Below, one piece after another: positions 13,232-15,202 of a stretch of DNA of 15,202 bases (positions are counted from its first letter, which is position 1; each line of letters begins with the position of its first letter). The position numbers and the translations under genes were made by a program. The DNA is from an uncultured Oscillospiraceae bacterium (GTDB lineage Bacteria; Bacillota; Clostridia; Oscillospirales; Oscillospiraceae). Under the pieces are notes generated by a model. That model was not told where the DNA came from and ran no database searches. It saw only the letters and a program-made list of their open reading frames with translations. Location: assembly GCA_934615645.1 (NCBI GenBank), contig CAKTTR010000049.1, forward strand, positions 1 through 15,202, given 5' to 3'.

Positions 13232-14257
13232 ATGCGAATTATTGTCGATGCCATGGGCGGCGACTACGCGCCGGATGAAATCGTCCTGGGCGCGCTGGAC
13301 GCGGCAAAGGAACTGAATGTGGAGATTACCCTGGTGGGGCGCGGCGAGGAGATCCTCGAGTGCCTGAAGGCCCGGGGGATCGAAACGCTGCCCGCCGGGG
13401 TGGAGATCGCCCACGCGGATGACGTCGTGGATATGCACGACAATCCCTCGACGGTCATGCACCAGCGGAAAAATTCTTCCATGCTCATCGGGCTGAAGAT
13501 GCTCCACGACGGCGGCTATGATGCGATGGTCTCCGCCGGGTCCACCGGCGCGCTGCTGACGGCGGCGACGCTGATGGTGCGGCGGGTCAAGGGCATCCGC
13601 CGGGCAGCGCTGGGCCCGGTCCTGCCGAACGACAACGGCGGGACGGTCCTCATCGACTGCGGCGCCAACGCCGAGTGTATGCCGGAGTATCTGCTGCAGT
13701 TTGGCTTTATGGGTTCGATCTACGCCAAGTATATTCTGGGAAAGCCCGCGCCCAAGGTTGGCCTTTTGAACATCGGCGCGGAGGATACCAAGGGCACGCC
13801 GCTGCAGCTGGAGGCGTATCGCCTGCTGCAGGAGGCGGACGCGCAGGGGCTTTTGCACTTCGCGGGCAATGTCGAGGCAAGAGATGTCCCCCTGGGCGTC
13901 GTGGACGTCGTCGTGGCGGACGGGTTTTCCGGCAATATCCTCCTCAAGAGCATCGAGGGGACGGCAATGTATATGGCCCGCATGATGAAGGGCATGTTCA
14001 CCCGGAACCTTTGGAGCAAGCTGGGCTATCTGCTCTGCAAGCCCGGCGTGCGGGCGATGCGGGGGCGGCTGGATTATAACGAAGCCGGCGGGACGATGCT
14101 GCTGGGCATCGCGAAGCCGGTCATCAAGGCCCACGGCTCTTCCAAGGCAAGGGCTATCCGGAGCGCCATTGCCCAGGCCAAGCAGGTCGTGGAGCAGGGC
14201 GTGGCGGAGAAGATCAGCGAAAATATCGCGGCGATGCAGCTGCCGAAGGAGCAATAA
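13232..14257 (+). CDS. plsX: Phosphate acyltransferase PlsX
   Basis: 341 aa, full length. It converts acyl-ACP and phosphate to acyl-phosphate for PlsY, the first committed step of phosphatidic acid synthesis in Firmicutes; it is a peripheral membrane enzyme. Family segments are visible: IIVDAMGGDYAPDEIVLGAL at the N-terminus, VSAGSTGALLTAATLMVRR, IDCGANAEC, LLNIGAEDTKGTPLQ, FAGNVEARDV and VVADGFSGNILLKSIEG. AGGAGGT (13218-13224) lies 7 nt before the ATG. It normally sits with acpP and rnc; here rnc follows directly after 18 nt and no acyl-carrier-protein gene intervenes. No FapR gene or obvious FapR site was seen in the window. Confidence 0.97.
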   Translation: MRIIVDAMGGDYAPDEIVLGALDAAKELNVEITLVGRGEEILECLKARGIETLPAGVEIAHADDVVDMHDNPSTVMHQRKNSSMLIGLKMLHDGGYDAMVSAGSTGALLTAATLMVRRVKGIRRAALGPVLPNDNGGTVLIDCGANAECMPEYLLQFGFMGSIYAKYILGKPAPKVGLLNIGAEDTKGTPLQLEAYRLLQEADAQGLLHFAGNVEARDVPLGVVDVVVADGFSGNILLKSIEGTAMYMARMMKGMFTRNLWSKLGYLLCKPGVRAMRGRLDYNEAGGTMLLGIAKPVIKAHGSSKARAIRSAIAQAKQVVEQGVAEKISENIAAMQLPKEQ

Positions 14258-14275
14258 AGCAAGGAGCGATCGAGC

Positions 14276-14974
14276 ATGGATAAGCTGATGGAGCTGGAAG
14301 AAAAATTAGGCTACCGGTTTCACGACCGGCAGCTGCTGCGTACGGCGCTGACCCACAGCAGCTACGCCAACGAGCAGCGCGACCCGGCCATCGTCTGCAA
14401 TGAGCGGCTGGAGTTTTTGGGCGACGCGGTGCTGGGGTTTGTCACGGCGGATTATCTCTATCGCAACGAGCCGTCGCTCCCGGAGGGGGAGATGACCCGG
14501 ATGCGGGCCGACCTTGTCTGCGAGATGAATCTCGCCCGGGCTGCTGAGCGGATCGGGCTGGGGGATTATCTGCAGCTGGGCCACGGCGAGCAGACCGGCG
14601 GCGGGCGCCACCGGGCCAGCATGATCGCCGATGCGACAGAGTCTGTCTTTGCCGCGACATATTTGGACGGCGGCTATCCCGCTGCCAAGGCGCTGATCTA
14701 CCGGATGATCCTCGACGAGGTCCCGCCGCTGCAGCATCTGCGCAACCAGGACTATAAGACGGCACTGCAGGAGCTGGTGCAGCGGAAGAAGGACCAGCAT
14801 CTTGCCTATACGCTGGTGAAGGAATCCGGTCCGGACCATGACAAGCAATTTGTCATGCAGGTGGAGCTCAACGGCCGCCCGGTGGGGACCGGCAAGGGCA
14901 GCAGCAAAAAGCGCGCCGAGCAGGCCGCTGCTGCCAGCGCCATCGCGCTCCTCTTCCCGCAGGAGGCCCAGTAA
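14276..14974 (+). CDS. rnc: Ribonuclease III
   Basis: 232 aa. It cleaves double-stranded RNA in rRNA maturation and mRNA turnover. The endonuclease domain has the signature NERLEFLGDAVL (42-53), giving metal ligands Glu43, Glu46 and Asp50, and the second pair Asp119/Glu122 in ADATESVFAATYLDGG. The upstream THSSYANE is typical. A C-terminal dsRNA-binding domain covers about 159-228 (DYKTALQELVQRKKDQHLAY ... GTGKGSSKKRAEQAAAASAI). AAGGAG at 14261-14266 precedes the ATG by 9 nt. It is the last gene of the co-directional block. smc and ftsY, often next, are not in the window; instead the palindrome region begins. Confidence 0.97.
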   Translation: MDKLMELEEKLGYRFHDRQLLRTALTHSSYANEQRDPAIVCNERLEFLGDAVLGFVTADYLYRNEPSLPEGEMTRMRADLVCEMNLARAAERIGLGDYLQLGHGEQTGGGRHRASMIADATESVFAATYLDGGYPAAKALIYRMILDEVPPLQHLRNQDYKTALQELVQRKKDQHLAYTLVKESGPDHDKQFVMQVELNGRPVGTGKGSSKKRAEQAAAASAIALLFPQEAQ

Positions 14975-15045
14975 TACCGGCAAAACAAAGCCCCGGCCCT
15001 GCAAGCAAAAGAGAAGCAAGATCAGGGATAATACACGAAAAAACG

Positions 15046-15098
15046 AAACGTACACGAAAGCGCGCCCGCCGCGGCAGATGCGCTTTCGTGTACGTTTT
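15046..15098 (+). terminator. 18-bp perfect hairpin after rnc, likely terminator
   Basis: AAACGTACACGAAAGCGC (15046-15063) pairs fully with 15080-15097 around a 16-nt GC-rich loop, ending in TTTT (15095-15098), with an A-run before the left arm. The stem is unusually long for a terminator. TACACGAAA also occurs at 15032-15040, so the right arm could pair with either copy. A mobile palindromic repeat is the alternative. Confidence 0.6.
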
Positions 15099-15100
15099 AA

Positions 15101-15140
15101 CCCTCAACTATATCAATATATAAGTTGATATAGTTGAGGG
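15101..15140. repeat. 40-bp AT-rich palindrome, 16-bp arms
   Basis: CCCTCAACTATATCAA (15101-15116) is perfectly complementary to 15125-15140, loop TATATAAG. It starts 2 nt after the preceding hairpin. The AT-rich arms contrast with the GC-rich surroundings. It may be a REP-like or MITE-like element, or an operator for a gene beyond the window. No T-run follows. Confidence 0.8.
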
Positions 15141-15202
15141 TGGAGCACGAAGCTGATATTTGCTATAAAGCGTTCCAGCCGCTATTTGGTGCAGGGCTAT
15201 AG
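15141..15202. other. Window end, no gene seen; possible extended -10
   Basis: The last 62 nt contain no supported coding start. TGCTATAAA (15161-15169) resembles an extended -10 (TGN-TATAAA) reading rightwards, with no good -35 at the right distance. It might serve a gene beyond the window. Confidence 0.2.

Noticed and set aside
14838..15128. Short frames across the rnc end and the palindromes
   Set aside because: Their sequence is produced by the hairpin arms and rnc in another frame; no start site or homology.

Overview
The window is a GC-rich bacterial chromosomal segment. It most resembles an anaerobic gut Clostridium of the Oscillospirales type (Oscillospiraceae/Ruminococcaceae sensu lato). 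The reasons are the mix of genes: an SLH-domain surface protein, a folate/FAD-dependent trmFO, a two-subunit KtrAB-type potassium transporter, a [2Fe-2S]/ASKHA protein of the corrinoid-activator superfamily and a GGGtGRT-family operon. Shine-Dalgarno sites are strong (AGGAGG-like) and sigma-A promoters are close to consensus. The lineage is inferred from gene content, not proven. No tRNA, rRNA, CRISPR array, transposase or phage gene was found.

Layout. (1) 1-618: C-terminal part of an SLH-repeat envelope protein that begins before the window. (2) 619-952: a gap holding a promoter-like element, a strong UUCG hairpin terminator and a second promoter for the next gene; the first promoter plus the terminator could make a small RNA. 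(3) 953-2488: [2Fe-2S] ferredoxin + ASKHA ATPase protein (RACo-like). (4) 2489-2674: a tandem 16-bp repeat and two hairpins, one a bidirectional terminator, between convergent genes. (5) 2675-3184, minus strand: a GNAT acetyltransferase. (6) 3185-3439: a divergent promoter region; the plus-strand promoter is perfect consensus (TTGACA-17-TATAAT). (7) 3440-5149: a two-gene operon of an IscU-like Fe-S scaffold protein and a GGGtGRT-family protein, closed by a terminator. This is the least understood and most interesting coding unit here. (8) 5391-14974: a long co-directional block: ktrB, ktrA, a TrmH/SpoU rRNA methyltransferase, dprA, topA, trmFO, plsX, rnc. Genes from ktrA onward are overlapping or separated by 2-44 nt. 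(9) 14975-15202: two long tandem palindromes, one GC/AT mixed and one AT-rich, in an otherwise empty end region.

How the genes fit together. The large block couples K+ uptake to translation, DNA topology and envelope functions: rRNA and tRNA methylation (TrmH-family, TrmFO), ssDNA handling and transformation (DprA), supercoiling (TopA), phospholipid synthesis entry (PlsX) and RNA processing (RNase III). The usual acpP between plsX and rnc is absent. A second near-consensus promoter with a 16-bp perfect palindrome over its -10 element lies inside the dprA coding region. It could give topA and downstream genes separate control. TopA carries a histone-H1-like lysine/alanine repeat tail. The scaffold/GGGtGRT pair sits one gene away from the Fe-S-containing ASKHA protein, which hints at, but does not prove, a shared link to metal-cluster biology.
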